Assembly (NCBI GenBank): GCA_021819255.1
Contig: JAKART010000118.1
Span: 1-6,874, forward strand
From: Acidobacteriota bacterium
Lineage (GTDB): Bacteria; Acidobacteriota; Terriglobia; Terriglobales; Acidobacteriaceae
Reading direction: 5' to 3'
Length of the DNA: 6,874 nucleotides
Under the pieces are notes generated by a model, which saw only the letters and a program-made list of their open reading frames with translations, was not told the DNA's origin and did no database searches. Shown here in pieces: positions 1 through 5,125 of this stretch; the first letter of the stretch is position 1; every line of letters starts with the position of its first letter. The position numbers were made by a program, and so were the translations under genes.

Positions 1-1820
1 TTCCGATCTCGCCCTTGCAGGAAGACCTTGCCCTGGAGCTGCTCAAGGAGAGCGATCCGGAGGCGCTGCCGGTGGCGCGTCACTCGGCGGCGCACATCAT
101 GGCGACCGCCTTGCTGGAGCTGTTTCCCGAGACCAAACTGGGCCACGGTCCAGCCACGGAGAACGGCTTCTTCTATGATGTCTACCGCGAGACTCCTTTC
201 AGCGAGGCCGACCTGGCCGCCGTGGAGCAGCGCATGGCGGAGGTGATCCGGCGGGACGAACCCTTCGTCCAGATCTTCCAGCCCCGCCGGCAGGCTCTGG
301 CTGACTACGCTGCCCGCGGCGAATTCATGAAGGTACACTTCATCGAGCGCTTCACCAGGGAAGGCGATGAGATCTCTCTCTATCGCAACGGCGGCTTTAC
401 CGACTTCTGCCGCGGGCCCCACCTTCCCTCCACCGGCCGGGTCAAGGCTTTCAAGATCACCTCCATCGCCGGCGCCTACTGGCTGGGCGATGAGAAGAAC
501 CAGCAACTGCAGCGCATCTACGGCACAGCCTTCTTCCACGCCAAAGACCTCGAGGCGCACTTCAAGCGCCTGGAGGAGATCAAGGCCCGCGATCACCGTG
601 TCCTGGGCAAGCAACTGGATCTGTTCAGCATTCAGGAGGTGGCCGGCGCCGGCCTCATCTTCTGGCACCCCAAAGGCGGGTTGATCCGCAAGCTCATGGA
701 AGACTGGATGCGTCAGGAGTGCATGCGCCGCGGTTACCAGATGGTCTTCACCCCGCATATCATGCGCCGGGAGCTATGGAAGATCAGCGGCCACGAGGGC
801 TACTACGCCGACAACATGTATCCGCCCATGGAGCTGGATGACGCCGAGTACCGGCTCAAGCCCATGAACTGCCCCGGCCACATCCTCATCTACAGGAACT
901 CGCCCAAGAGCTATCGCGACCTGCCGCAGCGCTACGCCGAGCTGGGCAACGTCTATCGTTATGAGCGCAGCGGCACCATGCACGGTCTGCTGCGAGTGCG
1001 CGGCTTCACCCAGGACGACGCCCACATCTTCTGCACCCCACAACAGATCGGCGGCGAGATCGAGGCCTGCCTGGACTTCGCCGACTCTGTACTGAAGACC
1101 TTCGGCTTCCAGGAGTACCGCGTCGAACTCTCCACCCGCGACCCCCAAAAGGCCGGCGAGTTCGTGGGCAGCGACTCCGACTGGGCCCACGCCGAAGGCG
1201 CTCTCAAAAGCGTGCTCACCGCGCGCGGCCTCAGCTTTCAGACCTTCCCCGGCGAGGCCGCCTTCTATGGCCCCAAGATCGACGTCAAGCTGGTCGACGT
1301 CCTCGGCCGCCTGTGGCAGCTCAGCACCGTGCAGTTCGACTTCAACCTGCCCCAGCGCTTCGAACTGGAGTACATCGGAGAGGATGGAGCAGCGCACCAG
1401 CCGGTCATGGTGCACCGCGCGCTCTTTGGCTCCGTGGAGCGATTCTTCGGGGTGCTCATCGAGCACTACGCCGGCGCCTTCCCCCTATGGCTGGCGCCCC
1501 TGCAAGTGGGCCTGGTGCCCATCAGCGAGAAGCACCATGCCTACGCGACGAGCGTCGAGCAACGCCTGCAGGCCGCCGGACTGCGCGTCGAAACCGACCG
1601 CAGCAACCAGAAGATGAACGCCAAGATCCGCGACTTCGGCCTGCAAAAGGCACCCCTCATCCTGGTGCTCGGCGACAAGGAAGCATCCACCGGCACGGTC
1701 AGCGTGCGGGTGCGCGGCCAGGGCGATCGGGGCAGCCTCTCCCTGGAGCCGTTCCTGGAATGCGCCACTCGGCTGGTCCGCGAATACGCCACGGAGTTGC
1801 TCTGGACACCGCTGCCATAG
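1..1820 (+). CDS. thrS: Threonyl-tRNA synthetase, 5'-truncated by the window edge
   Basis: Cytoplasmic class II aminoacyl-tRNA synthetase that charges tRNA-Thr with threonine and hydrolyses mischarged Ser-tRNA-Thr. The frame is open from base 3 with no start; the first visible residues align with about E. coli ThrRS residue 58, so the TGS domain lies upstream. The TTG at base 15 is an internal Leu codon but is used as residue 1 for numbering. The editing domain has HSAAH (H23, H27) and DFCRGPH (C132, H136). The catalytic core keeps the zinc ligands C286 (MNCPGH), H337 (DDAHIFC) and H467 (VMVHRA), motif 2 Arg R315 and motif 3 Arg R476 (GSVERF). The anticodon-binding domain starts near WLAPLQVGLVPI, about residue 490, and runs to the TAG stop. 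All key residues are intact. infC, a common downstream partner of thrS, does not follow it here; the next gene is convergent. Confidence 0.98.
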   Translation, partial: PISPLQEDLALELLKESDPEALPVARHSAAHIMATALLELFPETKLGHGPATENGFFYDVYRETPFSEADLAAVEQRMAEVIRRDEPFVQIFQPRRQALADYAARGEFMKVHFIERFTREGDEISLYRNGGFTDFCRGPHLPSTGRVKAFKITSIAGAYWLGDEKNQQLQRIYGTAFFHAKDLEAHFKRLEEIKARDHRVLGKQLDLFSIQEVAGAGLIFWHPKGGLIRKLMEDWMRQECMRRGYQMVFTPHIMRRELWKISGHEGYYADNMYPPMELDDAEYRLKPMNCPGHILIYRNSPKSYRDLPQRYAELGNVYRYERSGTMHGLLRVRGFTQDDAHIFCTPQQIGGEIEACLDFADSVLKTFGFQEYRVELSTRDPQKAGEFVGSDSDWAHAEGALKSVLTARGLSFQTFPGEAAFYGPKIDVKLVDVLGRLWQLSTVQFDFNLPQRFELEYIGEDGAAHQPVMVHRALFGSVERFFGVLIEHYAGAFPLWLAPLQVGLVPISEKHHAYATSVEQRLQAAGLRVETDRSNQKMNAKIRDFGLQKAPLILVLGDKEASTGTVSVRVRGQGDRGSLSLEPFLECATRLVREYATELLWTPLP

Positions 1821-1932
1821 CCTTCTTTCGCACCTGGCGCGCGGAGACAACGCGGCGCGTTGATCTCGTCAGGAGTCTTGGTGCATCTTGGCAGGTCTCC
1901 CCAGGGCATGCCGGCTGCGGAAGCAAGGAAGC

Positions 1933-1958
1933 CGCCGCGGCACATCTCGGCCGCGGCG
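1933..1958. terminator. GC-rich hairpin, possible terminator without U-tract
   Basis: CGCCGCGGC (1933-1941) and GCCGCGGCG (1950-1958) form a 9-bp perfect stem with an 8-base loop. It lies 112 bases after the thrS stop, between convergent genes. No T-run follows on either strand, so intrinsic termination is uncertain. It could be a pause site, an mRNA 3'-end stabiliser or a chance GC palindrome (GCCGCGGC is itself self-complementary). Confidence 0.4.
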
Positions 1959-2008
1959 CGCCTCAACTTGGAAACTGCGATCCGGTTTTCGGTTCTCCAT
2001 GTCTGGTT

Positions 2009-2022
2009 GGGGCCGAAGCCCC
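2009..2022 (-). terminator. C(UUCG)G tetraloop hairpin after the ferritin-like gene
   Basis: Read on the minus strand, this is GGGGC-TTCG-GCCCC: a 5-bp all-GC stem closed by the very stable C(UUCG)G tetraloop. It begins 5 bases after the TAA stop of the ferritin-like gene, the usual place for a terminator or a 3'-end protecting hairpin. No U-tract follows (AACCAGACATGG), so it is a weak or factor-assisted terminator at best. Confidence 0.5.
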
Positions 2023-2027
2023 GCGGC

Positions 2028-3020
2028 TTACTCCGCCGCCGGGATCGATCCCGAAACGTTGGCCGCCACCGATGCTGAAACAACGGAAGAGAAGCTGGAC
2101 TGCGCAGCGACGCTTGTCACCACAACCGGATTTCCCCCTGCCGAGATGAAAGGTCCCAAAGCGGCTGCGGCTGTCGTGCTGCTGTCCCCGCTCACGCTGG
2201 TGAGCAGGCCCGTGAAGCCGGCGGAACTTTCGTAGTTGACGTTGTTGGCGGGAATCAGGTTGATGTTGGCATAGTTGGGAGAACCCAGCGTCACCGCGGG
2301 GATGGCGCGCGCCAGGGCGCGATGCTCTGACTCGACGCCGAGGATCGACGAGGCTACCTTCGCATAGAGAACCAGATCCGCCTGGGTCAGATTCATTCCG
2401 CTCGAGGCCGGATTCGCCTGGGTCGAGCTGAAGCCGTTGAAGCCGGCAGCCATCGAAGCGAACTCTTCCACCGCCGTCATGTAAGCCCCGACGAAGGCTG
2501 TTTCCAGCGCGATCAGCACCGGGAGAAAGCCGGAGAGCGAAGCAAAGGTTCCGGTGGGGAAATAGAACTTCTGTGGAACGCCGGCGCTGGCGTCCGCACT
2601 GCCATCGACTGCCAGGCCGAGCAGAGAACGCAAGGTCTGCGCATGGGAAACCTCTTCCAGCAGCGCAGCCTGGAGATAAGCGACATTCACCTGATTCCCG
2701 CTCGCGCTCACGTTCACGGCGGTTCCTCCCGATCCGGCGAGATTCGGATCCGTGATCACCGCCTGTGTGGAAAGCGCCGTGTAATAGGTGGTGATGGCCA
2801 GGCTCTCCGCAATCAGAGCGGCAGTGAGAATGTTCGCTGCCGAATCCGTAGAGGCCGCGGCCGATACCGGCGTCGTGCTCATGAGCGAGCCTCCCGAGCA
2901 GCCTTCGACGATGGCCGTCGATACAGCGCCCAGCCCGAACATGGTTGCTCCGGTGAGGAAAGAACGGCGATTGACGCCTTTGTCGATGGCAAGATTCCGA
3001 ATGAAATTTTCTTTTTGCAT
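2028..3020 (-). CDS. Tat-exported ferritin-like domain protein
   Basis: A 330-residue protein predicted to be exported folded by the Tat pathway. The N-terminus has the twin-arginine motif NRRSFLTGA (residues 17-25), a hydrophobic stretch (about 26-38) and a cysteine at 41 (VEGC-SGG). That cysteine could be a lipoprotein anchor, but the Glu at -2 fits a lipobox poorly. The body resembles the Ferritin_2 family: E72 (ALIAES), E123-x2-H126 (EEVSH), E173 (ALETAF) and E230-x2-H233 (ESEH). This E/ExxH/E/ExxH pattern, one carboxylate or ExxH per helix, is that of a four-helix di-iron centre. The last 95 residues are rich in Ala, Ser, Asn and Val and have no motif I recognise. The exact role (iron storage, oxidation or stress protection) cannot be read from the sequence. 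The ATG start is supported by GAGGAG 5 bases upstream. The gene is divergent from the sigma/anti-sigma operon. Confidence 0.88.
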   Translation of the reverse strand: MQKENFIRNLAIDKGVNRRSFLTGATMFGLGAVSTAIVEGCSGGSLMSTTPVSAAASTDSAANILTAALIAESLAITTYYTALSTQAVITDPNLAGSGGTAVNVSASGNQVNVAYLQAALLEEVSHAQTLRSLLGLAVDGSADASAGVPQKFYFPTGTFASLSGFLPVLIALETAFVGAYMTAVEEFASMAAGFNGFSSTQANPASSGMNLTQADLVLYAKVASSILGVESEHRALARAIPAVTLGSPNYANINLIPANNVNYESSAGFTGLLTSVSGDSSTTAAAALGPFISAGGNPVVVTSVAAQSSFSSVVSASVAANVSGSIPAAE

Positions 3021-3025
3021 TCCAG

Positions 3026-3031
3026 CTCCTC
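3026..3031 (-). promoter_or_regulatory. Ribosome binding site of the ferritin-like gene
   Basis: Minus-strand GAGGAG ends 5 bases before the ATG at 3020. It fixes this start rather than the other ATG triplets just upstream on the minus strand. Confidence 0.8.
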
Positions 3032-3196
3032 ATGTTCGCTCCCTTCCGGCGAGGAGGGGAGACGGTTTTGGTTTCTCACCTGGGGTACGCGCGTGAGCCA
3101 CCCTTCGGATTGGTCTGGAAAGCAAATCGCGCCAACAAAATTTCGCAGCCCGCGGCCGGCTGGAACCAGACCGGCCCATTCGGCTCCGACAGCGGT

Positions 3197-3224
3197 GCAA
3201 GGCCCTCCAAAGCAAGGCCTTCCA
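3197..3224. repeat. Short direct repeat GCAAGGCCYTCCA x2
   Basis: GCAAGGCCCTCCA (3197-3209) and GCAAGGCCTTCCA (3212-3224) match at 12 of 13 bases with a 15-base period. The first copy also contributes GGCCCTC (3201-3207), which is complementary to GAGGGCC at 3231-3237, so the segment could fold in RNA. Confidence 0.6.
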
Positions 3225-3294
3225 GAGGCAGAGGGCCGGCCCGACCCCGGCTCCGATCCGTCCGCGGCGGAGCGATTCGCTCAAACTGCTCCTT

Positions 3295-3321
3295 CCACCG
3301 TGGACGCTCCTCCCACTGTGG
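3295..3321. promoter_or_regulatory. Paired CCAC-N-GTGG palindromes, operator-like
   Basis: Two copies of a 9-base palindrome, CCACCGTGG (3295-3303) and CCACTGTGG (3313-3321), lie 18 bases apart centre to centre within similar flanks (11 of 13 bases shared, ending GTGGAC). They lie about 75 bases upstream of the probable sigma promoter, in a region shared by two divergent genes. Paired symmetric sites like these suggest a dimeric regulator, but none has been identified. Confidence 0.45.
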
Positions 3322-3390
3322 ACATGGGGGGCCGATCTTTGCGCCTGGATGGCCCCGGGCCAACACCAGCGGCCCGCAGCCGGCGCGAAG

Positions 3391-3399
3391 TGGTATAAC
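3391..3399 (+). promoter_or_regulatory. Probable extended -10 promoter of the sigma/anti-sigma operon
   Basis: TGGTATAAC fits the extended -10 form TGnTATAAT with one mismatch. The hexamer ends 79 bases before the GTG start, which would give a leader of roughly 70 bases. The sequence at the -35 position is GC-rich and not TTGACA-like, which an extended -10 can tolerate. It is one of few TA-rich hexamers in a GC-rich region. It implies housekeeping-sigma transcription rather than, or besides, autoregulation. Confidence 0.5.
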
Positions 3400-3464
3400 T
3401 GCGTCAGAAGACTTGCCTGGATCTACATCCATTGAGCTCATTCCCAGCGTATCTACAACAGAAC

Positions 3465-3469
3465 GGGAG
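3465..3469 (+). promoter_or_regulatory. Ribosome binding site of the sigma factor gene
   Basis: GGGAG sits 9 bases before the GTG at 3479. The next in-frame candidate, ATG at 3518, has no purine-rich site upstream, so this site decides the start. Confidence 0.65.
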
Positions 3470-3478
3470 TATCGCTTC

Positions 3479-4036
3479 GTGACTGCCCCCACGCAGCCCG
3501 TAGCCGATTCCGTTCTCATGGAGAGAATGCTGTCCGGCGATGAAGCCGCTCTTTCCACGATCTACGATCGGTACTCGGCGATGCTCTTTGGAGCGCTCAT
3601 GCGTATTCTTCGGGACCAGCAAGCAGCCGAAGAGGTGTTGCAGGATCTGTTTCTACAACTGTGGCGAAACGCCGCTCGGTTTGATCCAAGCCGGGGTTCC
3701 CTTCCTGCCTGGCTGCTGGTGAGCGGGCGAAATCGGGCGATCTCCCGGCTCCGCGGACGCGCCAGCCGCGAGGTGCTGGAAGAGACGGAGGGCCTCTTTG
3801 CGGATACCTTTCTCTCCGCTCAAAACATAGAAGAAGAGGTTTCGCGAACGGAGCTGAGACAACGATTGACCACCGCGCTGCTCGCGCTGCCGGCCGAACA
3901 AAGGCAAGCTGTAGAGCTGGCGTATTTTGAAGGATTGACACAAAGTGAGATTGCTTCCCGGACCGGCAGCCCGCTCGGAACGGTGAAGACCAGGGTTCGA
4001 ACGGCGATGCAGTCGCTGAAGCAGATATTGAGATGA
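3479..4036 (+). CDS. ECF-family RNA polymerase sigma factor (SigK-like)
   Basis: A 185-residue sigma-70 family factor of the extracytoplasmic-function type, which directs RNA polymerase to a small stress or envelope regulon. Numbering from GTG 3479, the sigma-2 domain covers about residues 14-92, with the region 2.2 core EEVLQDLFLQLW (51-62) and the region 2.4 promoter -10 recognition helix ending in GRNRAISRLR (83-92). A linker of about 40 acidic residues follows. Sigma-4 covers about 133-184, with the -35 helix-turn-helix LTQSEIASRTGSPLGTVKTR (153-172). There is no sigma-1 or sigma-3 domain, and the length is normal for ECF factors. The gene overlaps the downstream anti-sigma gene by 4 bases, the usual arrangement for ECF pairs. 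The RskA-like partner suggests the SigK-like group; target genes are unknown. ATG 3518 is a less likely start because it has no ribosome site. Confidence 0.93.
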   Translation: MTAPTQPVADSVLMERMLSGDEAALSTIYDRYSAMLFGALMRILRDQQAAEEVLQDLFLQLWRNAARFDPSRGSLPAWLLVSGRNRAISRLRGRASREVLEETEGLFADTFLSAQNIEEEVSRTELRQRLTTALLALPAEQRQAVELAYFEGLTQSEIASRTGSPLGTVKTRVRTAMQSLKQILR

Positions 4037-4830
4037 CAGAGCGGCACCTCAATCCGGAAGACGTTGACCTCTACGCTTTGGGTGCGTTGGAGGGCCAGGA
4101 CAAAGCTTCTCTTGAAGCTCACGTCCAGTCGTGTGCCGAATGCCGGCGTGAGCTTCGCGAGGCCCAGCGGCTCACCATGCTGCTGGGCCTCGCTGAGGCT
4201 CCTCTTGCGCCCCCTCCTTCGGTCAAGCAGGCCCTGATGCAGCGCGTCCGCGCGGACAGGCCTGAACCTGTTCAGCAAGCCCTCCGGGTGCAGCCGCGAA
4301 GAACCCCCTGGAGGCTTCGGCTCTCGCTGGCGTCCGCCTTCGCGGCGCTCCTGCTCGCCTTGGCCGTGAGTCGACTTTGGAAGCTGGACCACCTGCGCCA
4401 ACAGGAGATTGCGGCGTTGCAAGGGCAGCTCCGGAGTGCGCAGGCCCAGGTATCCGCAGACGCCCTAACCATACGCACCGTGAACGAAGTGGTGGGCGCG
4501 CCCGATACGGTGCAGGTCGCGCTCCTTCAGCAACCCGCTGGACCGCCCGGGCAAGCGCATATTCTGTTCAACGCGCGCATGGGAGTCGTCATCTACTCCG
4601 GCGAGGTGGCTCCTGCTCCAGCGGATCGGAGCTATCAGCTTTGGCTGGTGCCTTCCTCCGGCGCTCCGGTAAGCGCGGGGCTGGTGGCTGCGAATCAATC
4701 CAATCGGGCCGTCGTCGTGCATCTTGCGCCGGGGCTCGCAGCCAAGGCATTTGCGGTAACCTTGGAGCCGCACGGAGGCATGCCGCAGCCTACCGGACCC
4801 AAAGTCCTCGTTGGCGCGTTGAATGGGTGA
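4033..4830 (+). CDS. Membrane anti-sigma factor, RskA (anti-sigma-K) type with zinc-finger motif
   Basis: A 265-residue single-pass membrane protein expected to hold the upstream ECF sigma factor inactive at the inner membrane. The cytoplasmic N-terminus has the H-x3-C-x2-C zinc anti-sigma signature (H30, C34, C37). A Pro/Arg-rich linker leads to one transmembrane segment (about 95-113, LRLSLASAFAALLLALAVSR). A charged heptad-like stretch (about 117-145) may be a coiled coil. The extracytoplasmic C-terminus (about 155-262) matches the RskA domain, with YQLWLVPSSGAP and AFAVTLEPHGGMPQPTGP. Zinc anti-sigma factors often release sigma on oxidation or regulated proteolysis; which applies here is not visible. 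The ATG overlaps the sigma stop (ATGA) and has only a weak ribosome site, so translational coupling is likely. Confidence 0.92.
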   Translation: MTERHLNPEDVDLYALGALEGQDKASLEAHVQSCAECRRELREAQRLTMLLGLAEAPLAPPPSVKQALMQRVRADRPEPVQQALRVQPRRTPWRLRLSLASAFAALLLALAVSRLWKLDHLRQQEIAALQGQLRSAQAQVSADALTIRTVNEVVGAPDTVQVALLQQPAGPPGQAHILFNARMGVVIYSGEVAPAPADRSYQLWLVPSSGAPVSAGLVAANQSNRAVVVHLAPGLAAKAFAVTLEPHGGMPQPTGPKVLVGALNG

Positions 4831-4976
4831 GATCGCTGTCCGCGGAATTCAACGGCCGGCCGCGAAGACCCTTTGCCCTCACTGACTCCATCTGCCGCCG
4901 GGAACCGGGTCCAGGCATCGCCTTCGCTCTGCCCGGTGCGTGGACCCCTATGGGAACGTCTCTTTCAAGCGTCGCC

Positions 4977-5004
4977 TGACCGATCCCGCAACCCTTGACC
5001 GATC
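4977..5004. repeat. Direct repeat TGACCGATC x2
   Basis: TGACCGATC occurs at 4977-4985 and exactly again at 4996-5004, a period of 19 bases, in the noncoding region upstream of the oxidoreductase gene. The second copy includes a TTGACC hexamer (4995-5000), but no -10 element follows at the right distance. Confidence 0.6.
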
Positions 5005-5053
5005 TTCGCCACCCCGATCCGCTCCGGCGGGGGATCTCCAGGCTCTCCGGGGC

Positions 5054-5085
5054 TTGGAGCCTCGCCCGATTGGGGCCTCACCCGA
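5054..5085. repeat. Tandem 16-base repeat TTGGRGCCTCRCCCGA x2
   Basis: TTGGAGCCTCGCCCGA (5054-5069) is followed directly by TTGGGGCCTCACCCGA (5070-5085), with 14 of 16 bases identical and no spacer. It ends 40 bases before the oxidoreductase ATG. The position would suit an operator for a local regulator or a recent short duplication. Confidence 0.75.
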
Positions 5086-5112
5086 GCCGCCCTGCGGGCA
5101 TATCATCACGGT

Positions 5113-5117
5113 GGAGG
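5113..5117 (+). promoter_or_regulatory. Ribosome binding site of the oxidoreductase gene
   Basis: GGAGG lies 8 bases before the ATG at 5126. It selects this start over the upstream in-frame ATG at 4940. Confidence 0.85.
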
Positions 5118-5125
5118 TTGCCCTT

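Larger units (their letters stand above)
1821..2027. other. Convergent intergenic gap between thrS and the ferritin-like gene
   Basis: No convincing gene. Open frames crossing this gap have arginine- and proline-rich translations without recognisable domains and run into neighbouring genes in the wrong frame. Both flanking genes end here. The gap holds a GC-rich hairpin at 1933-1958 and a UUCG-type hairpin at 2009-2022, listed separately. Confidence 0.7.
3021..3478. promoter_or_regulatory. Divergent control region between the ferritin-like and sigma genes
   Basis: 458 bases without a convincing gene. A plus-strand frame stays open from 3032 into the sigma gene, but its translation before 3479 is low-complexity Arg/Pro/Gly/Ser and matches no sigma domain, so it is taken as a GC artefact. 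Contents: the ferritin-like gene's ribosome site, a short AT-rich patch at 3131-3144, a 13-base direct repeat (3197-3224) inside an inverted repeat (3201-3237), paired CCAC-N-GTGG palindromes (3295-3321), an extended -10 element (3391-3399) and the sigma gene's ribosome site (3465-3469). I could not identify a clear promoter for the ferritin-like gene. Confidence 0.7.
4831..5125 (+). promoter_or_regulatory. Noncoding region upstream of the oxidoreductase gene
   Basis: 295 bases without a convincing gene. An in-frame upstream extension of the oxidoreductase frame to an ATG at 4940 exists, but its translation is unlike the family N-terminus. After the anti-sigma stop there is a 10-base palindrome CGGCCGGCCG (4853-4862) and a weak 5-bp hairpin CGCGG/CCGCG (4841-4864) with no T-run. 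Then come the direct repeats at 4977-5004 and 5054-5085, a hairpin AGGCTC/GAGCCT (5040-5062) and the oxidoreductase ribosome site. No good -35/-10 pair is visible. Confidence 0.6.

Noticed and set aside
774..1466. Long minus-strand open frame inside thrS
   Set aside because: It is antisense to a fully conserved ThrRS frame and has no recognisable domain; long shadow frames are expected in GC-rich genes.
1963..3033. 356-codon minus-strand frame overlapping the ferritin-like gene
   Set aside because: It is a different frame of the same strand with Arg/Gly/His-rich composition and no motif; the alternative frame has a Tat signal and complete iron-ligand pattern.
3313..3324. A replication origin signalled by a DnaA-box-like TGTGGACA
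   Set aside because: It is a single imperfect match with no cluster or AT-rich unwinding region, and dnaA's start lies beyond the opposite end of the window.
3032..3478. In-frame N-terminal extension of the sigma factor from ATG 3032
   Set aside because: The translation is low-complexity Arg/Pro/Gly/Ser with no sigma region, would make the protein far longer than ECF factors, and crosses the probable promoter. GTG 3479 has a ribosome site.
4952..4973. GGAAC...CGTC pair resembling an ECF promoter upstream of the oxidoreductase
   Set aside because: The spacing between the two elements is only about 12 bases, against about 16-17 usual for ECF promoters.
4995..5023. TTGACC as a -35 element
   Set aside because: The hexamer 17 bases downstream is TCCGCT, which is not -10-like.
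5101..5106. TATCAT as a -10 element for the oxidoreductase
   Set aside because: Transcription would start inside the ribosome binding site, and there is no -35 match at the right distance.
4940..5125. In-frame N-terminal extension of the oxidoreductase from ATG 4940
   Set aside because: MDR proteins of this type begin directly with MKAVV-like sequence, and GGAGG sits 8 bases before ATG 5126. The extension shows no domain and crosses tandem repeats.
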